Source of the DNA: Eretmocerus hayati
Lineage: Eukaryota > Arthropoda > Insecta > Hymenoptera > Aphelinidae
Reading direction: 5' to 3'
DNA length: 64,000 nucleotides
Assembly (NCBI GenBank): GCA_029851415.1
Contig: CM056743.1
Coordinates: forward strand, 121,922,305 to 121,986,304
Position numbers and translations under genes: made by a program. The notes beneath the pieces are model-generated. The model searched no databases. It saw only the letters and a list, made by a program, of their open reading frames with translations, and was not told the origin of the DNA. Each line of letters opens with the position of its first letter. Positions within the stretch are counted from its first letter, which is position 1. Shown in pieces: positions 36,311 through 47,900 of the stretch.

Positions 36311-36355
36311 CCGATAAGAGGATCCGGACGGCCAAAATTTGGCTGGGCGTTTAAT

Positions 36356-36736
36356 TATTATAATAAAAAATACAAGCACTGAGATTAGTACTGCTAATAT
36401 AGGCCCATGTTAGCAATGTAACCTTTTTGGCTGTGGCTCTGAACAAAAGGCCCATTTGACGGTGTCACTCTGGATTCTTTATATACTGGGTGATACAAAA
36501 TTGTAAAAAAATATCGGACAAGATTAGTGATATCCGGACACCTGATCCTCCCCTTGTTAGTAGAATGGTAAAAATTTTGAGCAAGTTTGAGCTTAAATCG
36601 AAGTCAAGGTATCTATCATAATATTTTGGTGCTCTCATTCACCAGAATCGTAACAAATTCAGTATTGTGAAAAACGATAGTTTCATAATAGTGCTATCCA
36701 GATGCTTCCTTCCATTTTATCCAGATATCCCCTCTT
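36356..36736. other. No gene recognised
   Basis: AT-rich spacer between the composite repeat and the next palindromic element, without a supported feature. Confidence 0.5.
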
Positions 36737-37211
36737 ATGTAAAACATACGATTCCATGAACATATATGATCATTGAATCCCAGCATTCCATGGTCACATA
36801 TGATCATACGTAAAACCGCTTTAAACATTTTATTTTTACTCCAGAAAGTTGTGATATATTGATTCAAACCAGTTCTAACATCAATACGTCACGATACTGA
36901 TCATATACTACTGAAAAAAAATCTTTCCAGGAGTCGGTCTCGAGTTTCAAAAAGTGACATTTTTTACGAAACCTTTCTCTTCAGTGCTTCAAATGTTCAA
37001 AACCTGAGAATGACTCCGAAGGAGGTTTTTCTGAGTGATGTTTGATCAATACTGTGAGGTATTGATGTTAAACCAGTTGTAAATGAGTATCTCACGTCTT
37101 TCCGGGATAAAAATGACAAATTTTCAAACCGATTTCATTTATGATCATATATGAACAGGGAATCCACGGATTCCACGATCATGTATGTTCATGGAATCTC
37201 ATGTTTTACAT
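36737..37211. mobile_element. Palindromic MITE (ATGTAAAACAT..GATTCCATGAAC ends)
   Basis: The left end ATGTAAAACATACGATTCCA and the block ATATATGATCATTG are mirrored by the right end TGGAATCTCATGTTTTACAT. An inner pair (CAGTTCTAACATCAATA near 36870 and TATTGATGTTAAACCAGTTG near 37060) extends the hairpin. About 475 bp, no coding frame. Confidence 0.7.
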
Positions 37212-39257
37212 GGGCTTCCGTGTATTGGCAGGTAAAATGCTTTCCATTTCATCCTTTATCGCGACCAATTTTCGAGACCGAGGGAGTTTTTAAAGAAAAT
37301 TTTTGAATGTCGTGGGAGGAGTAAATCCTAAAACTCACGTGTTATTCTCCTCTAGGAGTTGATCACGTGCTTTGCGTTGCGATTCCCACCACAGTTTGAC
37401 GTAACAGCCTCATCTCAATTTTGTGCCGCTTACATTCTTCAAAAGAAGAAACTCCTCTCTGAAAAAAGATCGAAGGAGATGGTGTTAGTCTTTTAGAACC
37501 ATTCAACTCTTCACAATAAAATAGTATGTTTTTTTAATCGGGTGGCAACTCTAAGAAACCGACAAATTTGATTCGCTTCCATTCGAATAGCAATATTATT
37601 TTTCTGGCGAGAACTACCAGATCAAACTTCCTTCTCTTGGTTGTCTTCCTCACAGCATTTCATCCAAGTCCAACAAAATATTTTGCCATTTACTCTTAAA
37701 ATGAGCTCTAGTCAGATACTGGTGGATGAACCAGTCAAAATCTATATCCAATATCAGTCAGAGTTATAGCTACTAAGTACGGCGTGCCCAAAGTAGCTCC
37801 GATTCACGGTACGATGTATAGAATCTAGATCTGTTATTTCCATTCACAAATTTGCCACAATCAGACCACTTTCAAATTCATATTTGTCATTATCGCATCG
37901 CATTCAATGGTAAATCGTTGGCATCATCAATCATGACACATACTATTCAAACGCTACGCTCGGCCGAGCAGAAAATTTGTCATAATCGGAGCTCATCTCA
38001 TGAGCCAGATCATATCACCGTCGATGTGACTTTCGAAATTCACCGTACAGGCTTCTCGAGTGTATTGCAGATGAAAATCACGCCATGATCTCTAAATGCC
38101 TCGCTCTCAAACGTCTTTCAACTTGACATGGCAAAATCGGGCCTTAGCGTCAGCAGCACCCACCATTTCACTAGGTAGAAGCAGCCGAGCGCGACGCAAA
38201 GAGAGCTTAGAAAGTGCGCCATGATCCAGTCTCGCGGGGCTGGGCTGCTGTCTGCTGGGTTTTTATATATATCCCTAATAAGCGACAGAATTTTTCACCT
38301 GGGCTAATAGGTATTTTGGATCGGCGATCGCTCGGGGCGACTCAACGGCCGCTCGATACGGTATGGTGGCTACTATCGGGTGAAAGCGAATTTCAAATTC
38401 ACCCGCGCGTTGTGTTATCAGAAGCACACCATGCATGCTGCATGCATGCATGTATGGCGCTCAAGATCTTGAGCATCACCGAGCGTCACAGGAGGTAAAA
38501 CTACTGGCCCGTGGCGATCCGATGAAAGTGCATAGGGGCTTGTGTCTTCTTGACTACGAACACTACTTTGTGATGCGACGTCGTGGATAAAGATAAGAGT
38601 GCGGTATTTTCGAACGATGCTTTTACTAAATCGCGATCGCACCTGCGTGAGTACTAGTACTAGTGTACCTATACAGTTACAGTAAGGATGATAACTGATA
38701 TCCGCGTTTATTTGGGAGATATGATGGCTGAACCACTGAGTGATAACTTATATTGCTGATTCTGCGATAATAGCGTATGTCCTGTACCAACGCAGTTTGA
38801 GTTATAGTTCAACAGACGAAATCAAAATGTTAAGCTTCCGCAGTTGTTCCGCTGAATGGAAAATCGGTGCAGTTTATAGTAATCGAGTCTAGTTTAGGGC
38901 ACATTCTTCGTTATTTCATGGCGCTCTTGGGCACGTATGTGCTATTCAGTGTTTAGGGTGCTACTATAATTCACAGATTTGGAAAAAATCATGATGTGTC
39001 AGACAAAATGATCGACTTTGAGTTGAGGGAAATACATACCGGTATTGCGGAAATTTTTTGTCACGAGATCCAGTCCCAGATTGTCAATTTTAGCAAAGAT
39101 GCTCTTGGATAGTTTTTAGAACCTATAATATGTACGTCTCGAATGTCAATTGAAATGTTGGAAGAAGTAGAATCTGGTGCATAAAGTCGTTCTTCCAGCA
39201 TCACAACGTCAAACTTTAAGTATATACTTCAAACTTATGTATGGATCAGATTGACAA
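37212..39257. other. No gene recognised
   Basis: About 2 kb with short open frames only (37852-38088 and 38214-38498, plus strand). A GC-richer patch at about 38200-38480 includes a TGCATGCATGCATG palindrome (about 38440). No splice-supported exon. Confidence 0.45.
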
Positions 39258-39426
39258 GTTCGCTGCGGGGTATAAAGTTTTTCGTAATTTCATTTTGGTC
39301 ATAAACTGTAGGAAAATCACCATGCAAGGTTTTTATTGGGAATATTTTCCGAGCCATCACAAGATAGTGAAAAACGTAAAATAAAAGATTGCGGGACCCA
39401 TTGGTGGGTCCCGGTGCACCGCAAGT
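39258..39426. mobile_element. Short MITE (GTTCGCTGCGGGG ends), copy 1
   Basis: The left end GTTCGCTGCGGGG, followed by GTTTTTCGTAATTTCATTTT, is mirrored by AAAATAAAAGATTGCGGGAC..CCGGTGCACCGC at the right. The same family occurs at 59352-59583. The right end includes the palindrome GGGACCCATTGGTGGGTCCC (39393-39412). About 170 bp, non-coding. Confidence 0.55.
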
Positions 39427-39443
39427 GATAATAATATGATAAA

Positions 39444-39860
39444 TTGGAGCATCGTATAAAATTGTATCAAGTTGGTGATTGTATTGACTTCCGGACAGAT
39501 TCGCTTCTCGAGCTTTCCGCACCACAGTTACAATTTGTAGACACAAGATTCGGGAAATTATTTTGCGTTATTAGCAACAGGTTTGCCAATATGTGTCAAA
39601 AACACGTTCTCGTGTCTCACTCGACTCATTCTTATCCTTATCCAGCCACACCTCAAACTTTTGCGTCACATCCTGGCGTAAGCCAATGCAAGCCGATGAC
39701 TCATGAGCAAAATACAATATCTTCAATCGAGTCTGTTCACCTCATTCACGAGATATTTAAAGACCGATTGATGAATACTCGAGACATTGCCAATTTAGTC
39801 GCACAAACAATCAACTCGTACACCAATAAAGCTTCCGACGGAATTTCACACCTTCGGTAG
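39444..39860 (+). CDS. Unrecognised open frame (138 codons)
   Basis: An open frame of 138 codons begins just right of the short MITE, with a His/Pro/Tyr-containing middle (HSYPYPATPQTFASH) and a more ordered C-terminal part (MNTRDIANLVAQTINSY). It is longer than most chance frames in the non-low-complexity parts of this window. No domain or family is recognised, and no convincing acceptor or promoter was found. An acceptor-like TTATTAGCAACAG at about 39569-39581 would make only the last two thirds exonic. Chance is the default explanation. Confidence 0.18.
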   Translation: MEHRIKLYQVGDCIDFRTDSLLELSAPQLQFVDTRFGKLFCVISNRFANMCQKHVLVSHSTHSYPYPATPQTFASHPGVSQCKPMTHEQNTISSIESVHLIHEIFKDRLMNTRDIANLVAQTINSYTNKASDGISHLR

Positions 39861-41146
39861 CACCAATCGAGGCATAATATGAGAATGCGCGTAATGCTCA
39901 TTGAGCAAACAATAGGTAGTGGTGCGAGGACGGAAAGAGTCAATTTTCCCTGTGTATTATGAGGAAAAAGAAGGCGTCAGTCTCTCTCGCAATTCGTCCG
40001 CTTGATCAGATGAACTGTACTTATGGGATACGTATTATTATTGGCAATAGTCTAGGAGAGCTGTGAATCGCTCTTGGCGATCGCCCACGTCGATTCGGAA
40101 CCCACGTATGTTATTCACTTGAGAAAACCGACCGATGCGGTCGTTGCCGCAAATGCTGGAATATTCGCCCACTCGAATATCGCGAGCGCAACGCTTTCAT
40201 GCCTCTCTGCCTAAAAATGGGTAAGCCCGAGCGCGCAAGGAGCGACACGCGTTGCTTTCTAGCGATATACTTTAGTATAACACGTACAGTAGGACTCTTT
40301 TTATGAGTGGCACAGGCGTATAGTGTATTATAAGTGACATCGACGGGAGCAAAAATCGTTCGGAGCTTGCGACACGAGATCGCAAAGCGTTAGCAGCGAC
40401 GAATTTACGTTTTGTTCTTGCCTCAACTAATTTTTTTTTTTTTTTTTCTAGAATATAGGTATGTGGAGCTCTGCTGTTGACATCACTCGAGTCGATACAC
40501 GTTGTAAATGGGCGAGAGCAAGACGTAATGATCGACTGCGATTATTACGATATAATGATGTGGGCGTGACGCGAGTGAAGCGTAATAATAGCGATGCGTG
40601 TCGTGAAACATCCGCGTTCAACCAACGCCGTTCGTTGCATCAATTACTAGCGATTCGATGATGTGCCTGGTTCAACTTGATTGAATAAATTTTTACGAAT
40701 GAGAGAATCTTCATATCTTTTGACCGCACTTTTTGTGTTTGCTTTTGTCACGAAAAGCGAGCATTGAACTACTTGCTTGACTTGATTACGAGCTTTTTCA
40801 AAATTTTGGCGCTGTTGATGACGTTGATAATAGTAGGAATATTTCACAGTTATGAAGTAAAGTCATTTTGTTTTTGTGTAATATGCGATAGCCAGAACAA
40901 CGCGAGAGGTGACGTTATGGCATTTGGATCAATTTCAAAATTCGATCCAGTAGGCGGTGCGCACATCTTATGTATGCAAAAGTGCGGTTAAAATCAATTA
41001 CTATGACTCCGTATTACCTCGGTAGGTGAATTGTAATAAAGTAACGACATCCGAATGACAAATCCGTGGAAGTATAGTCGTGGAATGATGTGTTCATACA
41101 GTGCTATTCATCATTCATACTCGATATTTCAATCTCGCCAATCACA
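39861..41146. other. No gene supported
   Basis: A GC-richer block (about 40120-40400) is followed by a T17 run and CTAG acceptor-like site (about 40431-40451) and a 66-codon frame (40461-40661). No domain is seen in that frame and no donor follows. It is left unannotated as coding. Confidence 0.4.
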
Positions 41147-42102
41147 TATCAGTGATTCCGTTGAAAGTAAGATTTTCCGTGTTCCGAGTTCCCCCAAATT
41201 TCTGAGGGTTTGAATGTGCACTGTAGAAATTTTCTGGGGTGTATTCTATTGGTGCGCAACTATATTGATAGTTTTGGAGACGATTCCGACGTCCCCGTAA
41301 TTTGTAGTGCCTCATGAAGGGTCGAAATGTCAATTCCGTCCCCTGTAGCAAACCAGACTTGGACTATTGCATTCACTGCAACGCATATTCAGAGTCAAAA
41401 ACCCCTAAATATAGCTATGCACTTCAATCTGTAATACTTCAAATAACACATAATCCACCACTTTGCGAGTCGAAATTAAACCCTCAGCTCGAGTACGGCC
41501 ATCCGACATTTTGAAGTCGGTTTTGCACCGAAACTGCTTGCACAGCACTAATTAGGTCGGCAAAGTTCCCGATCGTTTATCGAGCCTTTCTAACCAATGA
41601 GATTGATTTCCAGATACCCAAATGCACCTAATTCTTGCGCGACATAAACCGAAAACTCGAATCCGCGGCCGAGTGCACCACATAAACGTGTTTTCCAAAT
41701 GGCGTATCAAATTTTCGGTCAATTCCGTACTGATGTTGTGCTCCTCCCCAGCGCGCTATATTGCTTCATAAAACACATTCTCTCCTTTTATTTGGTTGCA
41801 TTAGAGCAAATCTATGCGGAAAAGAGTCTCCGATTAGTCGGCGAGCCGTGGGAATGTTTCTCAGGCGAAATGTCAATTCCATCCCCATCTATACACGACG
41901 CCTTAAACTACACATATCTTCGTCTGACTTCACTTCTGAGATACGCGGCTCTAGATACTTCCTTTTGTGACCAAATAAGTGTAAATCAACTGTCGTGAGA
42001 CACCGGAACTCGTCTGGGGCTGAAATAATTTTTTGACCAAATCACTGCCTGTGACGATTTTGGCCCCAAAAAGTTCAAACTTTCGGGGGAATAACCCATA
42101 TA
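41147..42102 (-). mobile_element. TIR element, GAGTGATTNCGCC family, copy 2 (inverted)
   Basis: The left end (AGTGATTCCGTTGAAAG) and right end (CTTTCGGGGGAATAACCC) are the inverse of copy 1 at 20727-21676. It shares, inverted, GGAGACGATTCCGACG, GGGTCGAAATGTCAATTCCG and GATTAGTCGG-type blocks. Length about 956 bp. Non-coding. Confidence 0.72.
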
Positions 42103-42414
42103 TCTATAATAGTGTGGCCAACTAATTCGCGGAAAATCATAAAATTTATTTTTCCTTCTTACAAAATATCGAAATGTAATGTACTGTATAATGTAAGAAC
42201 CATACGGAGCTTGTCGCATGTCTCGCAATCAGGGGCGCCACTTGTCAAATTACCCCATGTAGATTGCTCAGTGCTTAGAGTGATGACCAAAACAATGGTC
42301 ACCAGAATTCGAAACTTCTTCGAGACGAGTTGGCTAACGCACAATTTGGCGTGACAACTGTCACATGATTAACTCCATTTACCCATAAATGTTTATTTTC
42401 TTTTTATTAACGCA

Positions 42415-42573
42415 TCTTCAACCTCTTTTTGAGGTTATTATGCGGGACCTACAGTTTAAGGTGGGTTCCGATTCACACATGAGAATTCACATTGGTGCCG
42501 GCCGAGATTCGAGCCCCAGCCTTCTTGCGTCGAAGGCGAGGACCTTATCCACGGGGCCGCGGCGGCTTCCACC
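42415..42573 (-). mobile_element. tRNA-derived SINE, copy B
   Basis: On the minus strand the head reads CCCCGTGGATAAGGTCCTCG (box A-like), CCTTCGACGCAAGAAGG (anticodon-stem region) and GGGCTCGAATCTCGG (box B-like). It is followed by a body with AATGTGAATTCTCATGTG and TTAAACTGTAGG, shared with copy A at 27966-28112. The tRNA head is better preserved than in copy A. The acceptor stem does not pair, arguing against a functional tRNA gene. Confidence 0.78.
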
Positions 42574-42993
42574 TATCAATATTGTTTGGATGTTCTTTGT
42601 ACAAGAATAATGATTATTTGTATCTAGTTTGAGACTTTTCGTTCCATGTCAATTACATGAGAGAAATCGATTCTACTCGCCATTTCGAAGCATCATACAA
42701 TTCAGGTTGGAACGGATCCTCTTGTGTAGGGACATTCATTAGCTCAAAATTATTATGCTTGAGTCTGATACTCCAGGTGTAGATTTCCTTATCTAGCATC
42801 GGCCCATGTGAGGGTCCATTCAAACCATCCGTAGGGAAAGTGACACGAGATATTTCAAAAAGCCACCCTCATTGCGCCGCATAACGAAAATTATTTGGGA
42901 TTGCGATATTTATTTATTTTTACAGAAAAAGCTGGTGATAGCTACACTTCTGAAGCAAATCTAATTGCACTAAATACTGATGAGCCCATTTTT

Positions 42994-43400
42994 ATATGAG
43001 TGATTTTGCCTAAAGTGTGATTTTTTTAGCTAAAATCGTCGCAAGGAGTGATTTGGGTTAAAAAGTTATTCCAGTCCCAGACGAGTTTCGGAGGCTCGTG
43101 GAAGTAAATTTCCACTCTTTTGGGCACAAAAAATAAGTATCTAGAGCTACGCTATCTCAAAAGTGAGTCCAGACGAAGATATGCCAAGTTTAAGAGGTTG
43201 CAGAGGGATGCGGAATTGACATTTTGACCCTTTATCAAGCACTACAAATCAGGGGCGTTAGGATCGTCTCCAAAACTATGAACACAGTTGCGCACCAATG
43301 AAAGACACCCTGGGAAGTTATTATGATGCACATTTCAAGTCGTAGAACCTTGGAGGACTTGGAATACGGAAAATCCCACTTTTGGCGGAATCATTCATAT
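42994..43400 (+). mobile_element. TIR element, GAGTGATTNCGCC family, copy 3 (internal deletion, about 407 bp)
   Basis: Ends ATATGAGTGATTTTGCC and GGCGGAATCATTCATAT. It is collinear with copy 1 at both sides but lacks about 540 bp lying between two direct repeats of GACGGA..GACATTTTG present in copy 1. Only one repeat unit remains, at about 43210-43230. Non-coding. Confidence 0.75.
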
Positions 43401-43420
43401 GCTCATTTGATAGGATAGGG

Positions 43421-43985
43421 TAGAATATAATAGAATAGAATAGAATAGTCTTTATTCGTCATATGACAAATACCTGAATACATAATATCATTCTAGAACA
43501 CCTTCATTAATAATAATATTATCAGTTTTTCACGTGACATGGTGTATCACTGATCTTTATATGGAATTTGGTCGAGGTGTAAAATTAGACACCCATGGTC
43601 TGTGTGTATCACCGAAAGGACATATGAGTAGAGGTACGGTAGGAAGAGACTAGGTCAATTTATACAAGTATGACTATTAACAAACATATTGCACTTCATG
43701 TTCTTGAAATAGCAAGATTTGTTGAGAACTCTCTATTCTCTGTACCTGAAAGGAGGCGCCCCTCCAGTACCAGTCCGCATGAAGGAGGTGACGAGGTCCT
43801 GATCTTTTGCTTCATCCCGCTTAGGATATTTAGGCTTGTACTTTGAAAACAACCCTGCCAAGTAACCTGGCTCTTTCAAATTGATAACTTTGTACATCAA
43901 TAGAGCTGTAAAGTATAACCGACGTGTGTCAGTCCTTAGCCGGCCCAAACGATTCCAAAGGGGGGGGGGGGGACATACCTCACGC
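43421..43985 (-). mobile_element. 5'-truncated non-LTR retrotransposon fragment (RT C-terminus and 3' tail)
   Basis: The minus-strand frame 43987-43733 encodes a LINE RT C-terminal region (RRLYFTALLMYKVINLKEPG, then YLAGLFSKYKPK). A TAG stop interrupts it, after which the same frame stays open for about 25 further codons. The 3' region ends in a (TTCTA)n simple tail (43449-43421), typical of some CR1/jockey-type LINEs. Only the last few hundred bases are present. It differs in sequence and tail from the LINE at 1395-2500. It starts about 20 bp after the copy 3 TIR element. Confidence 0.75.
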
Positions 43986-44108
43986 ATGAATTGCTCATCC
44001 TTTGTATACGTTGATATTAATGAATGAGTTCTAGACCCCGATTTTCAATAGTGAAACACGCGAAATTTGAGCTTTAGTCGAGTGGATTGATATTCAGAAA
44101 TGGGTTTG

Positions 44109-44938
44109 AGGGCCGAGTCTACATACTAGAGCGAGTGCGTGGCGAGAACGCTCTTTTACGTAATCCTAAGAAATGTGGGCAACCGCTCTTGCCGCTCATG
44201 CAGCATCGCAAGTTTATATCATTCGTGTTTCGGAACATTGCGCGGTGATCTGACACCATATAGTCTTGCACTTCGGGAACATGGTGCTGACGTTCCAATT
44301 GGGAATCATTGCGGAAGGGGATTCCAAAACTCAAGAAGCCCCCAAAACCGCAAACATGCGAAAGCTCGGCCTGAAAATTCTGTTGAGAGCTCATCTCGGA
44401 TTCGGGGATCGATTACTTCCCCGATCGGCTTTTGAGTTCAATCCAAGCAGAAAGTTTTGACACGAGCATCGAGATTTTATTGCAGATTTATTTGTTATTC
44501 CAGGTTTTGAGATTGATTTTTTTTACGGACACAATTTCCGGTTCTAGAATCCGAGTATTTACAAGTTTGATCACTTTAGTGAGCTTTGGGATTGAGTTTT
44601 GATCGGATTTTGATTCTTAGCAGGATTCCCGATCGAAGCATCCGGATGTTCGCGAGTTTCGTTGCTTTCTCAGGTTTTGGGGGTAATTTTTTCGTGAACA
44701 GGTTTTTCAAGTCCAGTTTCCGAGTGCTTGCGGTTTTGGGAGCTTTTTTAGTTTCGGGATTGGTGCCCTCCTCCCTCCGTGATGATTCCCAGCTTTGATC
44801 TTAGAATTGTGATTCTGTAGTGTGAGACTACCCCGTCAGACTTGGCGCAATATGTACTTGCGCTATTGAGCGTCGAGAGCGAATGCGCCCGGCGATAGTG
44901 ATCTTGGCCCCCGCTCGCGCTTGTACGTAGACTCCGCC
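44109..44938. mobile_element. GGCCGAGTCTAC family element, copy 2 (diverged)
   Basis: The left end GGGCCGAGTCTACATACTAG and the right end CTTGTACGTAGACTCCGCC are inverted and resemble the TIRs at 3210-3787 and 61493-62301. The arms pair further in: the CTCAAGAAGCCCCCAAAACC block near 44330 against its inverse near 44735, and the GGGAATCATTGCGG block near 44300 against its inverse near 44785. The interior is GC-richer than its flanks. Overlapping open frames are shadows of the palindrome. Confidence 0.6.
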
Positions 44939-47900
44939 GAGCAAACTTTGCATCACTCAAGGAAGCTCGGATCACCGACAGTTTACCTAGATTAGTTCCT
45001 CATTCCAGTCTTATTAGATCACAGCTTGTGCGTTGAATTTTTAGTAATCCATAAAAATTGACTCGGACAGCTTCTTTGGAGGATGCAAATTGTCGATTTA
45101 ATGAAACGAAATAATCCGATTTATTAGAACGCTCGGCTGCACAGGTACACATGCACCCAACCAAAGGTCTTGAGAGATCTGTCGAGAAGAGCCTCATTAC
45201 GAGATGGCATTCGCCAGAGCATCGGACGCTTATCCGCGAAAACTCATCGGATCATCGGCGGAAATGCAATTTCTAATTAATTCATGCGTCGCTGAGCAGA
45301 GTATACCGATATTTTATCGGCACGCACGCATTCGTATACACTAGCTTTCTAATGTACGCATCGATGAACACGCTCTAAAATCTCACCACCGAGCGATATA
45401 CCCATTTCTATACCATACATATATACCCCGACATTCGAGATATATCGGCACACACGCACTACTCGATGTATTCTGTATCAGTGCCAAACTCGTGAGGTAA
45501 AATGTATCATAGAAATCAGTAGCAATATATACCACAGGTATCGCTCGGAGGACAGCGCTTGGAATCGCTCTCTCGCATTTCAATTCATGAAATTCCAATA
45601 TATATTGGTATTCAGCTATACATATATAGAAAATATGCATGCAACAGGAGGAACGTCGAAGTGGGTCAGCGGTACACCAATCGACGAGAGGGTATAATAC
45701 ACCTTGCGGCACAGCACCTGGCGCGCCAAGACTCGAGAATTCGCCGATATATACCTAATATGCTTACGTTGGAATGCTGCGATGATATGTGGATATACTC
45801 GACAAAACCGGCCAATAGTCGAAATGAGTGAATCCACGATGAAGCATCGGTTATATATGTAGAGGAAATGGATTTATGAACTGATGAGCTTTTGTATGGG
45901 CTTGTGAGGAGTGAATCCGGCTACGTTGCGATTTTCGCACGCGCTCGATTTTATACAGAACGGCCCGCAGGTGCGAGAGTCTCGCCGAGCTTACATTGGA
46001 ACTCATTGAGCTTGCCGAGCGATTCGTGTTGTGGAATGTGACCGGCCGTCCAAGTGCGATCTCCGAACTCGACGAAATCTAGAGGCAAATTCGACGTTGA
46101 AACTTCTTCCTTTCAATTTGATTCAATCCTTTCGAAGATTATTATGTGTCATATTTGCTCTATTTTTCGATAATTTTTTAGAAGAGTAGCCTCACATCAG
46201 TGTTAGCATTTTCCACACGCATCGAATGGAAAAAATGTAGGTCAACTTGCATTAGTTGATCATTATGAGCTGTTATACGACCCTCTTCAGAATTCCAAGT
46301 TTTAGAGCGACCAAGGTGTTCGAATTTCATAATAAGTTCATGGAGCAGTCGATTACCGAGAATTTTTTGTACATAAATACACATATAGAGTGCTGTAAAT
46401 GCAATTGCCTTTTGTGATTTTTTTTTCTTTTTGAAAATAGTCGTGCTTATCTCGCAGCGAGCCAATATTTCCCGTAAAGCGGGAAATCCCGTTTTCAGTG
46501 AGTTTGAGATGTCTATCGGGAATGTCGCGATCGCAAGCAGAAGCGCTCGAATGTACTCTCGTTGTCGTGACCATATGTTAATCGAGTCGTGATGGCCACT
46601 GTGGCTCGAGGAATCTTCTCGGGGAAGCTATTGAAAATTTTGGGAATGCATGCCTTTCCTCCGTTTTGTTTCTGTATCTCACCATCTATTCTTGAGGAGA
46701 AAAAATTTTACACGAGCTCTCATTCGTCACACTTTACATGACTTTTTATGAATCATTCTCGCGGAATATTGAGTCATAGAGGTCTTCGACAAATCCTCAA
46801 ACATTTATTTTTACTGTACCGTTGGTGGTGAATTTTGAAATTTCTTGCGAAAGAAGGAATCGCTCAAATTTGCTTCATCTAATCGAGTTTTTGAGGTGAA
46901 TGATAATCGGAAGATGCTTCCTCACAAGGTGAGAGATTTATTTGACTTCAAAAAATCAATACCATATATTGCTCATCCTGAGATCACGAAAGAATGCAGT
47001 AATTGTAATGTGAGAAGTTGTCACGGCGGTTCTCGTAGAATTATGATTTTCAGATGATCAAGATTTTCTCAGATTCTTAAAAATCGTCCGATTAACAGAA
47101 TATAGAGGCTTTAGTCAAAATGAGCGTCATCCGTTCATCGCACGTTACTTTGTTTGTAAATCTCACTTTCCTTTTGTAGAAAAGTGAGTGAATCGGTAAG
47201 TTGTGGATTTCCTACTTTTATATTTCCTCATCGTGACCGTGGGAATATATTTGGCCCCATTTTCACCGCAAGCGCTGCCGAAGAGATCCTTGCAAGGCTG
47301 AATTCATGAGTATCATTCGAGTCGAACTGAAATGATTATCATCGTCATAAGCACTTTCCGTGCGTTAATTCATCCTAATGATAATAATAATCCCCTACAT
47401 ACGTTATCAATATAATTTCCCTCTAAATGAGTTCTTTAGCACACGCATATGTGAAATTGTGCGTTTTGACGATATCGACGCAGTCAGACCGTTTGAACGC
47501 GAATCAAGATGATAATCGGACAAGTTATCGCCAACGTATACTGTACAGCCTGCCGTAGTGTACAACTATACCCGCACTGCGAGGAAAGTTTCGAGTCATT
47601 AACAAAGTAGGATGCAGAGAGCTCGAGAAAACAATCCGGTATTCTTCTCTCGTCTCTTGAGGCCTACAAACGTTTTCGCTGTCGAGTATGTGAGTATACA
47701 CATCAATATATTGGTATACACAGTCGTGACGATACTATCGGATGATGAAAAATATTTAAGCGAATAATGTATCGGAACCCAATTAAATCGTGCGCCTAAT
47801 TCAATCACTGGCGCTTTATAACGAGCTATTGAACATTCGCTAGAGCCTAAATATCACAGTGAAAGTCAAATTCCAAAACCACTTATAGATATTGTCTTGT

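Larger units (their letters stand above)
32992..36355 (+). repeat. Composite minisatellite-bearing repeat, copy E3 (interrupted by a TIR element)
   Basis: The head at 32992-33090 (ACTAGCGCTTATTGCCTCCC, CGCTACCGCTCGTTCGGC, CTCTGAAATGCTTTTGTAG) is close to E1 and E4. A GACC/GAACTA minisatellite lies at about 33300-33420. A CCCTAT/CCCTGT low-complexity tract begins at about 33475, is split by the element at 33542-35169 and resumes to about 36275. It is followed by (CATC)n to about 36308 and the tail GAGGATCCGGACGGCC..GGGCGTTTAATTA. The open frames predicted inside (Pro/Ser/Leu-rich, or Arg/Asp-rich antisense) arise from the simple repeat. Confidence 0.72.

Noticed and set aside
35123..36382. Several long overlapping open frames (Pro/Ser/Leu-rich on plus, Arg/Asp-rich on minus, up to 219 codons)
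   Set aside because: They lie in a CCCTAT/CCCTGT/CATC low-complexity array that lacks stop codons in several frames; the composition is that of the repeat.
42480..42573. Possible functional tRNA gene on the minus strand
   Set aside because: Box A/B-like sequences are present but the acceptor stem does not pair, and the attached body is shared with another locus, as in a SINE.
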